From contig OX463814.1 in NCBI GenBank assembly GCA_949825045.1, positions 29,716,383-29,780,382 on the forward strand: 64,000 bases of DNA. The letters are read 5' to 3'. Under the pieces are notes generated by a model. The model was not told where the DNA came from and searched no databases. It saw only the letters and a list, made by a program, of their open reading frames with translations. Position numbers and translations under genes: made by a program. Source of the stretch: Argyresthia goedartella (lineage: Eukaryota > Arthropoda > Insecta > Lepidoptera > Argyresthiidae). Shown here in pieces: positions 45,185-57,284 of the stretch. The first letter of the stretch is position 1; the number at the start of each line of letters is the position of its first letter.

Positions 45185-46029
45185 ATTGTGGGTTAGCTAG
45201 CGACCTCTGGTGGTTCAATCTTTGGTCCACCTATGCTCTAATGGCATAACCTCTGTTTGGATGTTCTATCAGAAGATGTCGCCAGGGTAGCATGTAGTGA
45301 GGAAAAAGTCGGTTTTAGAAAAGTCCACCACCCGGGATCGAACCCTGTCTTCTTGAGTTATAGCAAAAACTCGAGTCGCCGACACGCCGGCTTAACCGCT
45401 GAGCCACAAGCGATGCTATGCCCTGCGGTGAAAATCTTAAGTCCACTGGGGAGACTCTGTTGTGTTATGCATGCAGTATCTGCATGGTTCAACTTCTCCT
45501 TTGTTCCAAGACTTGGACTTTGTACACTGGTTCACGCAATTTGAGAAGATAACGATTTTTATAATCTGTTTTTGTCACATAATTGCCTACACAGTGAATA
45601 ATGATAAAATTGGTTTTGATACATTTTTGAGGCACTCTTGTTTCTTTATATAGGTATAACTTTCAATTTGTTCTGTTAAAGTAACCGTCACTCCACTATT
45701 GTTTTGCTGTTTTCTTGATAAGTTCACTGGTTTTTATCACTGTTTTTATCACTAATTGTGAAATTTACCAATGGTTTTCATAATGTGTAGGAATGTTGCA
45801 CTAGTTTACTTGTCTATGATTTATTTTAAGATTTTTAGTTGAGGAGCTGTTTTGTCAACCGTGTGTGACTGTGTTTGCTAGACTAGAGGTGGACCAAATG
45901 CTATTGTGATAAAGTTGCTGTTTGCCTAATAGTGACATTTTTAAACTGAAAGACGTCCATTTTGGTTGGTCTCACTCAACTGTGGGTGGGATGGGCTGGG
46001 CAGAGAGAGTGAGATTTGTTTGGGGAGTG

Positions 46030-48110
46030 AGATATGATTAAACATAAACATCTTGAAAAACTTTTATTTAATATATGTCTATACACTTAACTAACTTATA
46101 ATTTCCCTAAGATCGCTGCAGGGCGGGAGGGTGCCTAAGACGCTGGCACCGTTACCTCGCTGTATCGCAATGCTGATACGTTGAGCAAGATAGGTGCCAG
46201 CTCTGCAGTCCCCTGATGCTTCAACGAGCTGATTAGAGATGTTGAGGACTCGTCGAGCGTCAGGGCCCCACGGCCCAAGGGTCTCAAAGCCAAACGGCAT
46301 TAACAAATAGTCGTCGCCGAGTGCGGCATACTAGCAGCGTTTGAGACCCTCTGCTGCTGCCGCCGCAGTGCCTGCTGTGGCTGAGGTCGCCGTTAGGTGA
46401 CACGGTGCCAGCGTATTTACGCAGCTCGCGTCCCAAACCAGGTAACTCCCGCCCTGCCAGGGAATGAGTGTCATTCCATCCGGCCTCCGGCCGGATTTCG
46501 TCTGTATTTACGCCGAGTCGCAGGTAGACGGCGAGGGTAAGGGTGGTACGGTCAAGCAGGGTGACAAAGTGCTTTGACGGCATTGCGTGCAACCAGCGTC
46601 CTGACTCCTTCTCCCAGGTAGCTAGGGGACAAGCGCGCACTGCCAAACCACTAGCCGTGTTTAGCAGTTCTTCGCAGATTTTAATGCAGAGCGGTTCGTC
46701 CCATAGCCATTGAGAGTTTAAGTTTATTGGAAAAATTTGCCTCGGACAGGCTTGGGTCCAGGCATTTCTGGCCTCGGCCAGACACGTGATCTACAGATCA
46801 CCGAGTGATGGGTTTACCATATTGATTGATTGATTTTACCATAGAGATCACGTGTGCAATGGGCCGAAGACGGGAAGCCCAGGAGCGCCACATCTGAGAT
46901 TTCCCGGATCCCCAGGCCACCGTGTCTGATTGGAAGGGTGGATTGAGTCCAGCTTCGTTGATCGAGATTAATATTTAAAATTGTGGTTAATGTACTTTTG
47001 TTCAAATCGTCTAAAAGGTTGAGAATGGAGGGGTATTTCCAAAGAGAAGAGCATCAAAGGAGATAGGTAGACTTGGGTACAAAAAGGCAAAACCGTATGA
47101 TAGACAGGGCCATGTGGGGATTTAGGTCAGTTAGTTTGATTGAATTTAGAGATTAGTTCATCCACGATGCTACGGATCCCGTCCTCTAGAACGGGGGCCA
47201 CTAAGAGACGAAGGGAGCCTTTGTCTAGAATTTTTATGTTGTGGGCAGTTGAGTTGAATTTACAGATGATCTCAGTCTTTTCCGAGAGGGTAATATTATC
47301 GGATGTGAACAATTCGCATTTCGAGAAATTTAAGTCTAGGCCTATTTTTCTTAATTCTGATGTTAGGTGTTCTTAATACTGTAAAACATTTTCGATTTTT
47401 CCTCCTATGGTCCCGTCGTCTAGGTACCAAATGTTGAATTTTGAATTAAGGCTGATATTGATTGGATGGATAGAAAAACTGAATATTGCCGGTTCGAGTG
47501 GGTCGCCCGCTGACAGCCAACGGCCGAATGTATAAGATGGTCCCTGAAGATTAATTTAGGTTTTTAATTGTACATAGATGGTGTGTGCTCTTTTATTTGG
47601 GATAGCAGGGCGCCTCTGTCTAATGAATCGAAGGCGTTTTTCATGTCTACCTTCAGCAGCATGTCACCTCCTTCGATAGCTAGGAAGGTGCGAGAGCGTA
47701 CACAGTGGCCTTGCAGCCTCCCCTGCTACCAAAACCCAGCTGTACCGGTTGTGAGGTGCGAAAGTGTGAAGATCTGGTAGGATGTACCTACAGCAGATCT
47801 TTGACACTATGGGGCGGATGGTATTGCCTATAGCGATGAGTCTGAGGCCCCGTCCTTCTTTATGAGGGCACACAGATTCGCTCCGTAGAGCACGTCTGTT
47901 ATTTCATCGTGTACCTTCCCAGAAAACATGAGGCTCGCCAGCTCAGTGATATCCGCCAGGAGAGACGTCCTCGGCTGTAGCCTGGGGGGTACGTTCAGAA
48001 GCTTTGGGGGGATCAGGGAGGTGCAGTGTTGGTGAAGGTTCTGGGTGCTTCGACTCCAGCGCGTGCTTGAGAAAAGAAGTTGAGCAGAGCAGAAAAGAGT
48101 TGTGCCCGGT
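46030..48110 (-). pseudogene. YLDD-type non-LTR pol with restriction-like endonuclease
   Basis: Frames change repeatedly but homologous parts succeed each other on the minus strand. They are: LASLMFSGKVHDEITDVLYG and LCALIKKDG; RLIAIGNTIRPIVSKICC (fingers); a palm with DPLEPAIFSFSIHPI and catalytic IWYLDDGTIGG (about 47400-47440); QSTLPIRHGGLGIREISDVA; SGRWLHAMPSKHF; then RPDGMTLIPW with LVWDASCVNTLAPCHL; and finally MPFGFETLGPWGPDARRVLN. RPD...WDxxC resembles the PD-(D/E)xK core of restriction-like endonucleases. I recall similar RT proteins from molluscs, cnidarians and insects but cannot name the clade. The cysteine-rich linker normally before the RPDG motif seems deleted. Confidence 0.7.
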
Positions 48111-48123
48111 AAATATCTCATGA

Positions 48124-48460
48124 GGCCCAAAAACTCCGTCATGTTGATTGGTACCGTGAAATGGTTCAAAAATTTAACGGAGGTGAGTCAAATACTGTGT
48201 TCGACATACTTACGGGTGACGAAAGCTGGATTTACTGTTATGATCCCGAAACAAAAAGACATTCTGCTCAGTGGCTGTTTCCTTCCGAGGAGTTGCCAAC
48301 TAAAGTGAAGAGAGGTCGAAGCGTGGGAAAAAAGACGGTGGCCTCGTTCTTTGGAAGAACCGTTCATTACGTGACAGTTGTTTTAGAGGATCAAAAAACA
48401 GTTACTGTAGAGTGGTACACTAACAATTGTTTGCCACTTGTCTTGAAAAAAGTTCGGCTA
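48124..48460 (+). pseudogene. mariner transposase fragment
   Basis: From DWYREMVQKFNGGES through VFDILTGDESWIYCYDPETK (first catalytic Asp) to ASFFGRTVHYVTVVLEDQKT and VEWYTNNCLPLVLKK. This covers the middle third of a mariner transposase, which cuts and pastes the element at TA sites. N-terminal DNA-binding and C-terminal catalytic parts are missing and no terminal repeats are seen. Confidence 0.85.
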
Positions 48461-48574
48461 CGCCTCGGCGCATACCGCCAGGCGAACGATCGACTATTTG
48501 GCGACGTCAGACGTGGAAATACTAGGTTGGGACCGACATCGTACAGGTGGTCAGCGATTACGTTTATCTTTGAC

Positions 48575-49130
48575 ATTGTGTATCCTTTGACCGAGATACA
48601 CAGATGAAGGAGATCAACAGACGCGTCGGCGTAGGGTGGGCTGCTTTCGGGAAACTAGACGAAGCCTTTAAGTCCAAACTAGCACAATGCCTGAAGACTA
48701 AGGTGTGCTGTGTAACAAATGTGTCTTGCCTATCCTCACCTATGGATAAGAAACATGGACGCTCACTGAGCATATTATGAACAAAATCAAGGTGGCCCAA
48801 CGAACAATGGAGCGTTCCATGTTAGGTATCACTTACGTTGACCTCGTGCCAAACTCAAACTTCGACGGAAAACGGAGGTCGAAGATGTAGGTAAGCGGAT
48901 AAGGGGACTGAGGTTGAGATGGGCGGAACACTTGGCTAGACGCTAGTGTGGTTGCCAAGGGGAGCGACAAGGCCAGTTGGCAGACCACCTTCCCGATGGT
49001 CCGACGATATACTGAAGTCGACAAGATCTCAATGGATGCGGTTGGCACAGGTCCGTAGGGGTTGGTGGTATAGAGAACCAGCAGTGGGTTGATGTGGGCT
49101 AAGTATGATGACGATGACGCTGATGATGAC
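48575..49130 (+). pseudogene. RTE-clade RT C-terminal fragment
   Basis: Frames together read DTQMKEINRRVGVGWAAFGK, LDEAFKSKLAQCLKTKV, AQRTMERSMLGITY, GKRIRGLRLRWAEHLAR, then the terminal region, and end in GATGACGATGACGC-like triplets at 49109-49130. This is the usual order of RTE polyprotein ends, with their GAT/GAC-rich tails. Several stops and frameshifts. Confidence 0.8.
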
Positions 49131-49389
49131 AATTCGAATAATCAATTAGTATTTATTTACCGACGACATTACAACAAAGCACGAAACTCGAACAATTCGA
49201 TTTATGGATATGAATTTCGGATTTATGTTTGCAAAATGACTTATGCAATATTTTTCTGTCTAAGAAAGACTGCCATTTTTCAGATTACGGACAAGCCGAA
49301 CTAAGACAATCATTACGGCAGGCTTTTGGCGTGAAATAGAAAGACCAATAACTGCGTAGGATATTTGTCATTGGTAAATCTAAGGTTGC
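49131..49389. other. Unassigned spacer
   Basis: Nothing recognised. Confidence 0.35.
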
Positions 49390-49900
49390 CGCGGTCATAA
49401 AATAGTCTACTGCGCAAGAAACGTAATTGGACTTATTAGTTCTGAAAAGCTCCACGGTTGAGGCTACATCGCAAGGGCAAAAGTGGCGATAAATTTGGAG
49501 ATCATCTGCGTAAGATGATACAAAGAAGATATAACGTCGGAGATAGAGTTGATGAAGACTGAAAATATAAGAGTAGAGGGAATACCACCTTGAGGCACTC
49601 CAGAGGAATGTTCACACCATTGAGTTTCGGTCTTTTCAGACTTAATGCGTTGTTCTTAGGTCGTCCTCTCAGGTCTGAGTGGAACCAGTTAGCAGCATGG
49701 ACGTCGACAGACCAGAATGTCAAAATCGACGCAGTTAAAGGCATTGCTGGGCTAGGACCGTGACCAACTTCTGATCCATGGCTAGCTGTATGCCATCGCT
49801 GTCTTTTAAGAGTGCTGTGGTAGTACTATGCCCTGGTCTGAACCCAGATTTGAAAGGATTGAGAAGTTTGGATTGAAAGGTTTATGAAAGGTAGTTATGC
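49390..49900 (-). pseudogene. Family A RT palm fragment
   Basis: The minus strand reads HSSGVPQGGIPSTLIFSVFI, a GVPQGxxxSxxLF palm motif, and a decayed YADDLQIY region (about 49500-49520). The DNA is clearly related to 1540-1950 of family A, with shared GACTTAATGCGTT and CATCTGCGTA. Truncated at both ends. Confidence 0.7.
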
Positions 49901-50300
49901 ATCACTTCTTGTAATAAGCTAGTAATAATTAAAACAATAAGCTCCTAAATCAATTTTCTTATATATTTCCTTATCAAAGCCAATACAAATAATTCCAAAT
50001 GAAAGCGACAGTTTGACGCTTCGACATTTAATAATCATATTTGATGAAGAAATGTAAACATGAACATTACGGCCTTCTGCAGTTATACAGCTGCTGCAGC
50101 AAGCCTTATTTTGGCAACGCCTTGGTATAAATGCAGGATTGTCGTAGCTACAGCATAATATTTATCGAGTTCCTTAACGCTACGAAATAATACTTGTTGT
50201 GTTTATAGCTCTTGCTTGTGTCTATAGGACTTTATATAGGACGTAGCTTAAGTAACCAACGAATGCAAGGTGTATTCGAAGAAACTATGTTCTTGCCTTC
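49901..50300. other. Unassigned spacer
   Basis: AT-rich. Nothing recognised. Confidence 0.35.
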
Positions 50301-50629
50301 GTTCCCGGGCAATCTTTTTTTTTTTTTTTTGTTGGAGGGGAAAAAAATGGAATTACCCATGCCCAGGAGTCAGACCTCCCTGCTATGTCCGGGTCCCCAC
50401 ATATTGAGCGGGCATCAGCTCGTGTGGTATACGGACTAAAAACAACCCCTTTGTGTTTACAGTTGTCTTATTAAGAATTAACTGTGAGCCATAGCCTCGG
50501 TATATGCTGAAGGCTTTCTACCTGCAATTTGCCCTTTTGGGCGATATATATGTGTATATGATATATATGGGTATATATGATATATATGGGGGTTGGGGTA
50601 TATGATATATATGGGGTTCCCGGGCAATC
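50301..50629 (-). mobile_element. 5'-truncated retroinsertion with 14-bp target duplication
   Basis: GTTCCCGGGCAATC occurs at 50301-50314 and 50616-50629. The 301 bases between begin with 16 T on the plus strand (poly(A) on the minus strand), then CCCCTCCAAC reversed, and end in ATATATGGGG repeats at 50550-50615. Poly(A) plus target duplication proves target-primed reverse transcription. The parent element is not identified and no coding part remains. Confidence 0.88.
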
Positions 50630-50769
50630 AGCGATGCTAAGAAAATATATGCACTCTTTATTTTATTTCACGACATTTTTGCCTATTCTAAAAAACTAAT
50701 TTATATATTTCGAGTAATAGATATCTTATTATTTATTTAAATTATGTATATAATATAATAAGAAATAAC

Positions 50770-50995
50770 AACTACGTGGCGTCACTTGATAGGTCGTTCC
50801 GATGGGGTATGCCAAACTATCCGATACAAGACATTAGCGGCAAGGCATTACCTTGTTGCCAGTCCCCGAATTTATAATATGGTCAATCAATGGAACAATA
50901 TATATCCTCTAAACCAGTTCCAATGTAAACTAGCGATTAAAAAGTAGCTACTTACGCTGGACTATGACCACATCGAAATCCTATTAAAAAATCAG
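50770..50995 (+). pseudogene. Non-LTR ORF2 C-terminal remnant
   Basis: A plus frame reads ARHYLVASPRIYNMVNQWNN then IYPLNQFQCKLAIKK, one stop, then LLTLDYDHIEILLKNQL. This resembles the short region after RT in Jockey/CR1-type ORF2. 5'-truncated. Confidence 0.5.
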
Positions 50996-51289
50996 TTATA
51001 ACATATATATATAGTTACAATACGATTAAAATCAGTTAAAGATTCGGCTTTTCTCGGATATCGCCACCTAAATCCGAAGACGGAAATGACACGAAATACA
51101 TTACCGCTATTTCCTTTAGGTAGCATTCTATTTGAAATATCATAAACGCAATGTATAGCACCAGCCAAGATGACATTAATAACAGGTAGAGCTAAGAAAT
51201 TTATCATGCAGAAGCGCCATGAATTTGAACATTAATAACATCTATTCAACACCGTGTGATTGCGTCCAAAAACTCTCCCGGAGCCACAA
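50996..51289. other. Unassigned, upstream of element D
   Basis: May include the 5' end of element D. No domain recognised. Confidence 0.3.
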
Positions 51290-51774
51290 TCTAGAGCTTC
51301 ACGCAGAGCCCGAGCGAAATAACGAAAACGTCGTTCAGCTCGCAGCTCTTCAAAGACCTTTGTGAGGTGAAAAAAGGCCCGATAACGGAATCTGAAATCA
51401 GATCCTGCCAAAAAATAGCCAAACTGGATAGTACCTCGTCCAGACCCCGTAACATACTTATCACCCTGCCGTCTGACGTCACCGTGACGATAAAATATGC
51501 GCGGTTAAAAAATATAACAAAGAACACCCCTTAGCTCACATCAGCTCGAAACTAATCGTCTTATCAGGAGCAGACGATCCGATCTTCGTCGCGGAACATC
51601 TGTCGCCAGAGGGCATAGATCTACACGCAGCCGCGAGGAAATACAAGGCCCATGGTTACAAATTTGTATGGGTGAAATTTGGAAGAGTCTATGTTAGAAA
51701 AGACGAGCAGTCGCCGCACATTCATACTAAGGACAAATCTGCTTTGGACAAACTGCCCTTATTTAACTAAATAC
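51290..51774 (+). pseudogene. ORF1 of element D, FP-like domain
   Basis: The first frame reads CEVKKGPITESEIRSCQKIA and ILITLPSDVTVTIKYARLK. After a stop and shift the next reads SKLIVLSGADDPIFVAEHLS, HGYKFVWVKFGRVYVRKDEQ to a stop at 51768. The HLSPE...YKFVWV...RVYVRKDE order is the FP25-type C-terminal domain of non-LTR ORF1 proteins. RNA binding is assumed from the family. Confidence 0.7.
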
Positions 51775-51829
51775 CTACACGTTCGTGCCACTATAATTAA
51801 GTGACAATTTTCTTTTCTTTTCCACAAGA

Positions 51830-54720
51830 ATATTTTACCAAAATGTCAACAGAATACTATCTAAACTAAATGATGTTTATTTAAGCCTATTGAATGAGGA
51901 CTACGACATAGTTTGCTTAACGGAAACTAACTTTGATAGCGGCGTTTTTACAAACGAGGTGATAGATGACAGATACGTGGTTTTTCGCAGAGACAAAGAG
52001 ACTTCCGCCTCTCTCAAACAGTCCGGTGGTGGCGTTTAACTAGCAATTAAAAAGCACTTCCATGTATACAGGCATCATGATATGGAGAGCTCTCTGAAAG
52101 ACCTCTGGGTCACGGTGTAGACTAACACGGCCGGACTCTCCCTAAATATTTGTCTTGTTTACCTCCCAGATTATCTCAAAATGGATGAATTCAGTTACTG
52201 GTTCGAAATATGCTCAAACAAACTACGCGCAGGAGTTTGAGACCACAAAACCAAAACAATCATTTTAGGCGACTTTAACCTCCCTAACATGGAATTGTCA
52301 CGTGACCCAGCCTCCTCCCACAGCATGCTTAACACAGGTTCACTCGACTCTAAATCCAAGCTGCTTCTCAATCTGATGGCACTCGGTAGCTTAAGCCAGT
52401 GCAACCCTGTGTGCAATTAACATTGCACACATGGTTGCAACAAATTCTGTTGTTAATACAACAGAATTTTGTATTTAATATTAACGGATTACCCAAACCT
52501 AACCCTGACCGATTGTGACGCCATATCCCGAGCCGACAGGTACCATCCGGCAATCGTGGCCGAACTGCTGGATGTGCCCAGACCGCTCATCGCAAAGTAA
52601 AAAAAAACTCTTAATTACCGCAAATGCGACTTCGCTAAGTGCATCCAAGCTCTAGACTCAATTAACTGGCCCGTATTGTTAGGTACCGCTGACGTCAATC
52701 TTGACCTGGAGGCTTTTTATTCTACCTTGAATGACATAATAAAACAAAACACACCGATCAAAAGAGTTGGTAACAATAGACATCCCTTTAGTTTTCAGAA
52801 CCCTTAAAAGCTTGCATAGAGGAAAAAAATAAAGTTCACAGACATTATAAAAAATATCAGAATCCCCGCGACTACGATGAGTTCCAAATGCTACGCACTA
52901 GATCCAAAAAACTAATCAAGTACTGCTACAAATCTTCCCTTAATAGCGTTGAGGACTCTCTTAGTGAAACGACTAAATAATTTTTCACTGTCGTTAAGAC
53001 CAAAAGATCTAATAACTCGATTCCGGAGACCATGTATTTTGGTGACAAATCTGCTCGTGGTGGGCAAGAAATATGTAACTTATTCTCCGATTACTTTGCA
53101 TCATTCTTTGAGAAGGACAACACCGGCGATGATGTGAGTGAGTGTGTCATCAGCGAATGCAATAACACCTTAGCTAATATGAAAATACCTCAGAACTCAG
53201 TCTATAAGAAGTTAGCCAGTGTAAACGTCCATAAGGGCGCTGGTCCCGATGGGATTCCCCCCTGCTTTATTAAACACTGTGCCGCAGCTCTATCCCTTCC
53301 GCTCACACAGATCTTCAATAAGTCATTCCGCACGGGGACCTATCCGAAAAGTTGGAAACTGGCGTACGATGTGCCCATACACAAATCAGGAGACATTAAC
53401 AACTGCGGCAATCACCGGTCTATTAGCATATTGTCGTGTCTTTCCAATGTGTTCGAGTCTTTCAACTTCGACGCACTTTACAATCACGTCAATCCACAAA
53501 TTGTACCTGGGCAGCACGGTTTTTAAGGGGTAAATCCACAGTGTCCAATCTGCTTGAATACACTAACTACATTTGTCAGGCTTTTAACAATCGCTGCCAA
53601 GTAGATTCAATTTATACCGACTTCCGGAAAGCCTTCGATAAAGTTAACCATAGCATCCTTTGTAACAAACTTTCCTCACACGGTGTACACGGTAATTTTC
53701 TTCGTTGGGTGGAATCTTACATTAGGAATCGTAGTCAGATCATAGCGCTGAAAGGAGACTTATCGAGGCTAGCTGATATTCCTTCGGGTTTTCTTCAAGG
53801 ATCCCTATTAAGGCCTTTATTTTTCATCATTTTCATAAAGGACTTGGTTTCTAAACTTAAAAGCCCATGCTTATTGTACGCCGCCGATCTCAAAATATTT
53901 ACTCGTATCCGTACGCAACGCGACTGAACTGCCCTTCAGTAGGATCTGCGTACCCTGTTACATTGGTGTACAGACAACCACATTATTCTGGCTGCGGACA
54001 AGTGCTTTGTGATAACAATGACTCGTAACCACAACCCTGTCCAATTTAATTACACCTTAGATGATGTCGCATTGCAAAAAAAATCCGGAGCATCTGGTGA
54101 TCTGGGAGTTGTATTTGACGAGAAGTTAAGCTTCAACCAGCATTGCTCCGCCCTCGTCAAGAAATGAAACCAGCTTCTTGGTTTTATTTTACGGCTCACT
54201 ATGTCGTTTAAAAATTCAGCAATTATAATCTTACTTATTCTATCTTAATTTATAATATACTTGTCCGCTGTAGGTTGGAGTACGCGTTTGTCATATGGTC
54301 GCTAATGTACAAAGTCCTTATCAACCATGTAGAGTCGGTCTAAAAGCATTTTCTTCGTATGCTTTGCGCGCGTTTCGGGCTTCGTCGTTCACTAAGGTCT
54401 TACGAAAGCAGGCGTGAACGATTCTCGATAGAAACCCTTAAATCGCGTAAAGGACCTGATCCACCTACACAAAATAATTAACGGCACCATTACAACTTAT
54501 ATTCTCTCAGACATTAACTTCCGCGCACCCAGCAGATCAGTTAGAAAGCCACGTCCCTTCTTCATCCCGCCGTGAAAATCGAACATCAGCGCTAACAACC
54601 TTACTCTTCGTATGTGTCGCTACTTTAACGAGCTTTCTGCCAGCGAAGACTACGTCCCTGATATCTACCATGATTCGTTGCCTTGTTTTAAGTTTAAAAT
54701 GCGTAATGTCCTCAAATAAT
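51830..54720 (+). pseudogene. ORF2 of element D: endonuclease and RT
   Basis: Endonuclease pieces: YDIVCLTETNFDSGVFTNE, IILGDFNLPN, and LILTDYPNLTLTDCDAISRA with RYHPAIV. RT pieces: VNVHKGAGPDGIPPCFIKH, DVPIHKSGDINNCGNHRSIS, QHGF, YTDFRKAFDKVNHSILCNKL, SGFLQGSLLRPLFFIIFIKD and a corrupted catalytic box YAADLKIFT in place of xADD. C-terminal region to about 54720. Frequent stops and shifts; dead. Confidence 0.8.
52400..52472. repeat. Double hairpin scar 2 (in element D endonuclease)
   Basis: Left arm 52400-52417, loop TAAC, inverse 52422-52439 (17 of 18). Directly abutting: right arm inverse 52440-52453, loop TAAT, right arm 52458-52472 (one extra T). Outer arms are endonuclease coding sequence (QCNPVCN before, NRILYLILTD after). 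Confidence 0.95.
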
Positions 54721-55018
54721 ATTTTCTGTAAATTGTTAAAATTCTGCAGATTTTTCTAAATGATTTTGAAATTGTTAATTTGCTGTTGCTGTGTAACTGT
54801 TTTATGTGTTATTTAATTTGTTTAAATTATTAATTTCTTTTTTAGTGTTCTTTGATTTATTGTATGTATAATTTTAATTAAGCACATACTCTTTTTTATA
54901 ACATGCTGTGTTTACATATTTTTGGCGCTGAAGACAGCTTTTCACCGGTTGTCATGTTATATTTTAGTGTATTATCTTCAATGCTGTTTTGTGTACCAAA
55001 GATAATAAATAAATAAAT

Positions 55019-55899
55019 ATAACATCTATACATCTAACATCTATACATGGGACCATCTCGGTAGTGTACCCTATCAAATACAAAAAGAATTTTGTAAATC
55101 CGTTCACGTGTCACGAGATTAGGCAAAAAATTTTATACCACGCTTTAAATTTGTTGAAGCCGTGATACCTATTGTTAGTTAATTTTGATAAAATTTGATA
55201 CAATCGAATATTTTCACGAATGAAATTAGCGTTCATAAATATAAATGTATCATATACGTCACACAGTTTTTATTGACACTAAGAAGCTACACTGTCCAAA
55301 TAGTCAATTATTTTTCTTATTTCAATATAAAGGTTATGTTAGTTCTTTAGCTACAAAGGAGGTTTTGTTGCTCATATCGTTCTTATATTGTATTCAATAA
55401 GACAACGAGTAATATAATTAAAGGTCATATCTGTAAATTGACAACTCTATGAGAGATGAGGGATTCACGACAATTTCCGAGGTTGGCCGAATCGTTAACT
55501 GATTTTAATCGTATTGTACCCTATTTGATTAATATTTATTCTTAGTACAAACCTCTCCCCCCCCTCCCCATGTCCCATTCTCAACCCCCATGGTACTTCT
55601 ACTAGTGTTTACATTACCTACCTACACTAAATCTTATAAGTTTTATTTCTGCTACATAGGCACAATACAAGTTGTAAATTAAATACCTGCTCCTCAAACG
55701 TAGCCTTTGGTGGTCGTAGTCTGAGATACAGTGGTAACACTAGTTCAGACTTCATCGTGTCAAATTCTACTTAAAATTCAACTTCGCAACTTGTCATTAA
55801 TTATAAGAACATCCATCCTAGTATAAGTTCATTAAGTAGAATCCTGTACCTATTTCTTATGAAATAAATAAACTATACTATAAATTTTTGAGCGGTTAC
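55019..55899. other. Unassigned spacer
   Basis: AT-rich. No gene. The right end may contain the 5' edge of element E. Confidence 0.4.
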
Positions 55900-55909
55900 C
55901 TTAGGCTGG

Positions 55910-56617
55910 TTGTTTCTAAGCGAAAAAAGCTATGTCACTATTCAACATTCACAACAACAAAAATATTCTAGAAAATTGAGCGAGATAGTTTATTTGATAG
56001 TCAAAAATGATGACGAGGAGAACATGATGAAACAACTCAAGAAATTCAACCTTAAAAAAGCTAATAAAGACAAACTAAATTCAAGCCACATACAACTCCA
56101 GGGTCCTGCAGAACCAATCTATATTTCGGAGTGCGCCACAACAAAGGCTCAAAAACTTTACTCACTAGCTCGAGACTTTGCGAAGATGAATAACTACACG
56201 TTCTACTGGATTTCAAATGGCACGGTGTATCTTCGCCAGGCTGAAGGTAAGCCTTGCACTCGCATCGACGATGAAGTTGAATCCATTATAAACACTTGTA
56301 CACTAATTTCGAGACCTATTACATTACTTTTAAAATTTAATCCCGAAACTGTTACTGTTGCTAGTGAGCTCGAGCAAACGGGTGACATCTTATGTATTAA
56401 ATTAGATGATCCTATAGAATATTACACAATATTAGAAGATAAATTCTATGGTGATTACCTACTTATACTTACAGTAAACATTCGTTGTGTCAATGCAAAC
56501 CTGGATTCCTTTTTGGTATTTGTCTCTAGCCTGGAAACATGTGTAGACGTAATTGTGCCGATAGAATGCTGGATTGACGAAAATAGTGTAATTTCTATCA
56601 TAGGCAACTATAATTAA
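55910..56617 (+). pseudogene. ORF1 C-terminus fused to start of ORF2, element E
   Basis: An open frame of 235 codons. Residues about 40-125 are an FP-type domain (KLNSSHIQLQGPAEPIYISE, NNYTFYWISNGTVYLRQAEG) close to that of element C. After IINTC it runs on into the start of the endonuclease (LTVNIRCVNANLDSFLVFVS, VIVPIECWIDENSV). It ends at 56615 by a stop. Whether the fusion is original or due to a lost stop is not clear. Confidence 0.7.
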
Positions 56618-57102
56618 TTTAGCACAAAACGTAGCTACAATAAAAATGACGGAGTAATTGCCTATACTAGAGACTACCTTGACGTGGAAGCCAGCGAACC
56701 AAATTATGTTGTTGATGGTAATTGCCTAGCATTACGGCTTAATAGTGAATAATCTATTATATGGTCTTACAGACCATATTGCTTCAGCAATCCAGCTAAC
56801 TACATTGCATCCTTGGATGGTTTGCTGCAAAACATCAACAGCAAAAACGTTGTCTTCACCGGGGACGTAAATATAGATATTATGCCGGAAGCGCTTACAG
56901 GTCAAGCAGCTGAATATGTTAATTTAATGGCAGCTTTTGGTCTTGGTCAGGGGGTTGATCGTCCAACTCATCAGAGAACTTGTTTGGACCATTTCATGGT
57001 GAAATCACTGAATACGGCGCACACAATAATGTTCAATGAGTTCACAGACCACAGCCTAATTATGCTTCTAATAAACAATACTGTATCAAAGAGTAAGACT
57101 AC
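56297..57102 (+). repeat. 806-bp direct duplication, left copy
   Basis: Matches 59962-60767 at a constant offset of 3,665 with only two substitutions noticed (near 56726 and 56758). It contains most of the element E endonuclease (VVFTGDVNIDIMPEA, RTCLDHFMVKSL, FTDHSLIMLLI). Confidence 0.95.
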
Positions 57103-57284
57103 CCCCTAGACCCCCCAACTTTTAAAACGTAATTCCATTCAAACTGCTGAGAAGCGCCACCTACCACGATTCTTGGCACCTAAACTTGTTTCTGGAAAGT
57201 GTGCAGCCGCAGATTTTGTATTTCTATTTCAAATTGAAGGAAACCGGCTACATCAATAATAACCAGGAAGAAACAAAAACAATT

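Larger units (their letters stand above)
40290..45990 (-). mobile_element. CR1-like non-LTR element, near intact
   Basis: Read on the minus strand: about 0.8 kb 5' UTR (45990-45185), one long coding region (45184-40655), 3' UTR, and a tail of GAACT units ending at about 40396. Beyond the tail, 40395-40290 matches the element's own 5' end (CACTATTAGGC and CATTTGGTCC-like segments near 45893-45985), as if a second copy began there. A tRNA-like stretch (about 45330-45415, minus) lies in the 5' UTR. Confidence 0.85.
51290..55018 (+). mobile_element. Non-LTR element D, decayed, near full length
   Basis: Plus strand order: ORF1 with FP-type domain (51290-51774), a short gap, ORF2 with endonuclease and RT (51830-54720), a 3' UTR and a tail of AATA units at 55005-55018. 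Both ORFs have many stops. Domain plan matches elements C and E but sequences are strongly diverged. Confidence 0.8.

Noticed and set aside
45330..45415. Genuine tRNA gene on the minus strand
   Set aside because: Boxes are present but the anticodon region contains a long insertion-like stretch (ACTCGAGTTTTTGCTATAAC) and no clean acceptor stem; more likely a tRNA-derived repeat.
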